Positions 14,654 through 14,712 of a DNA stretch of 14,712 nucleotides are shown here, in pieces (positions within the stretch are counted from its first letter, which is position 1; the number at the start of each line of letters is the position of its first letter). Source of the stretch: Prevotellaceae bacterium UBA4361 (GTDB lineage: Bacteria; Bacteroidota; Bacteroidia; Bacteroidales; Bacteroidaceae); the NCBI GenBank assembly GCA_002393575.1, contig DGSN01000052.1:17459-32170 (forward strand), given 5' to 3'. The notes under the pieces were generated by a model, which did no database searches, was not told the origin of the DNA, and saw only the letters and a list, made by a program, of their open reading frames with translations. Position numbers and translations under genes: made by a program.

Positions 14654-14712
14654 GCGGAAGTAGCTCAGTCGATAGAGCACTAGCCTTCCAAGCTGGGGGT
14701 CGCGGGTTTGAG
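14654..14712 (+). tRNA. tRNA-Gly (UCC), cut by the window end
   Basis: The 5' 59 nt of a tRNA are present: acceptor strand GCGGAAG, D-arm, anticodon stem CTAGC/GCTGG with loop CTTCCAA (anticodon TCC), variable loop and the start of the T-arm. The 3' part lies beyond the window. It is 27 nt after tRNA-Tyr. Confidence 0.9.

Noticed and set aside
14477..14680. Minus-strand open frame of 67 codons containing MDSNHRRRKPADLQS
   Set aside because: It is antisense to tRNA-Arg and tRNA-Tyr and into tRNA-Gly. This peptide is a familiar annotation artefact from reading tRNA genes backwards.

Overview
The window looks like a chromosomal segment from a Bacteroidales bacterium, most likely Prevotella or a close relative. 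This is inferred from three things: a complete Bat (Bacteroides aerotolerance) operon, promoters of the Bacteroidetes type (TTTG, 19-nt spacer, TAnnTTTG) in place of E. coli-like ones, and starts without clear Shine-Dalgarno sequences. No transposase, phage gene or CRISPR array was seen.

Left part (about 1-4400, minus strand): a three-gene sodium-pumping oxaloacetate decarboxylase set transcribed right to left as oadG (gamma), oadA (alpha, with a C-terminal biotin domain), oadB (beta, the Na+ channel subunit). The enzyme decarboxylates oxaloacetate on carboxybiotin and exports Na+. The gaps around these genes (1-350, 1587-1800, 3643-4017) are unusually long for an operon. They are filled with short word-like repeats, three exact copies of one 22-bp sequence, an 80-bp GC-rich hairpin element and a cluster of mini-palindromes.

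Middle (4288-4854): a 567-bp divergent control region with a minus-strand promoter for oadG, a plus-strand promoter box for moxR, a four-unit 22-bp tandem repeat, a 38-bp nested dyad and a short inverted repeat beside the moxR promoter box.

Right part (4855-14204, plus strand): nine close-packed genes, namely a MoxR AAA+ ATPase, a DUF58 protein, a BatD-like membrane protein, BatA, BatB, BatC, BatD, BatE and a PAP2-family phosphatase. The pattern is an AAA+ ATPase with three von Willebrand-type (MIDAS) proteins, TPR proteins and membrane-anchored beta-domain proteins, consistent with an envelope-associated assembly or stress-tolerance machine. Much of the operon is made of paralogous pairs: BatA/BatB, BatC/BatE, and BatD with the protein at 6789-7868.

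Right end (14251-14712): a consensus promoter followed by a tRNA cluster, Val(UAC), Arg(ACG), Tyr(GUA) and Gly(UCC), the last cut by the window edge.
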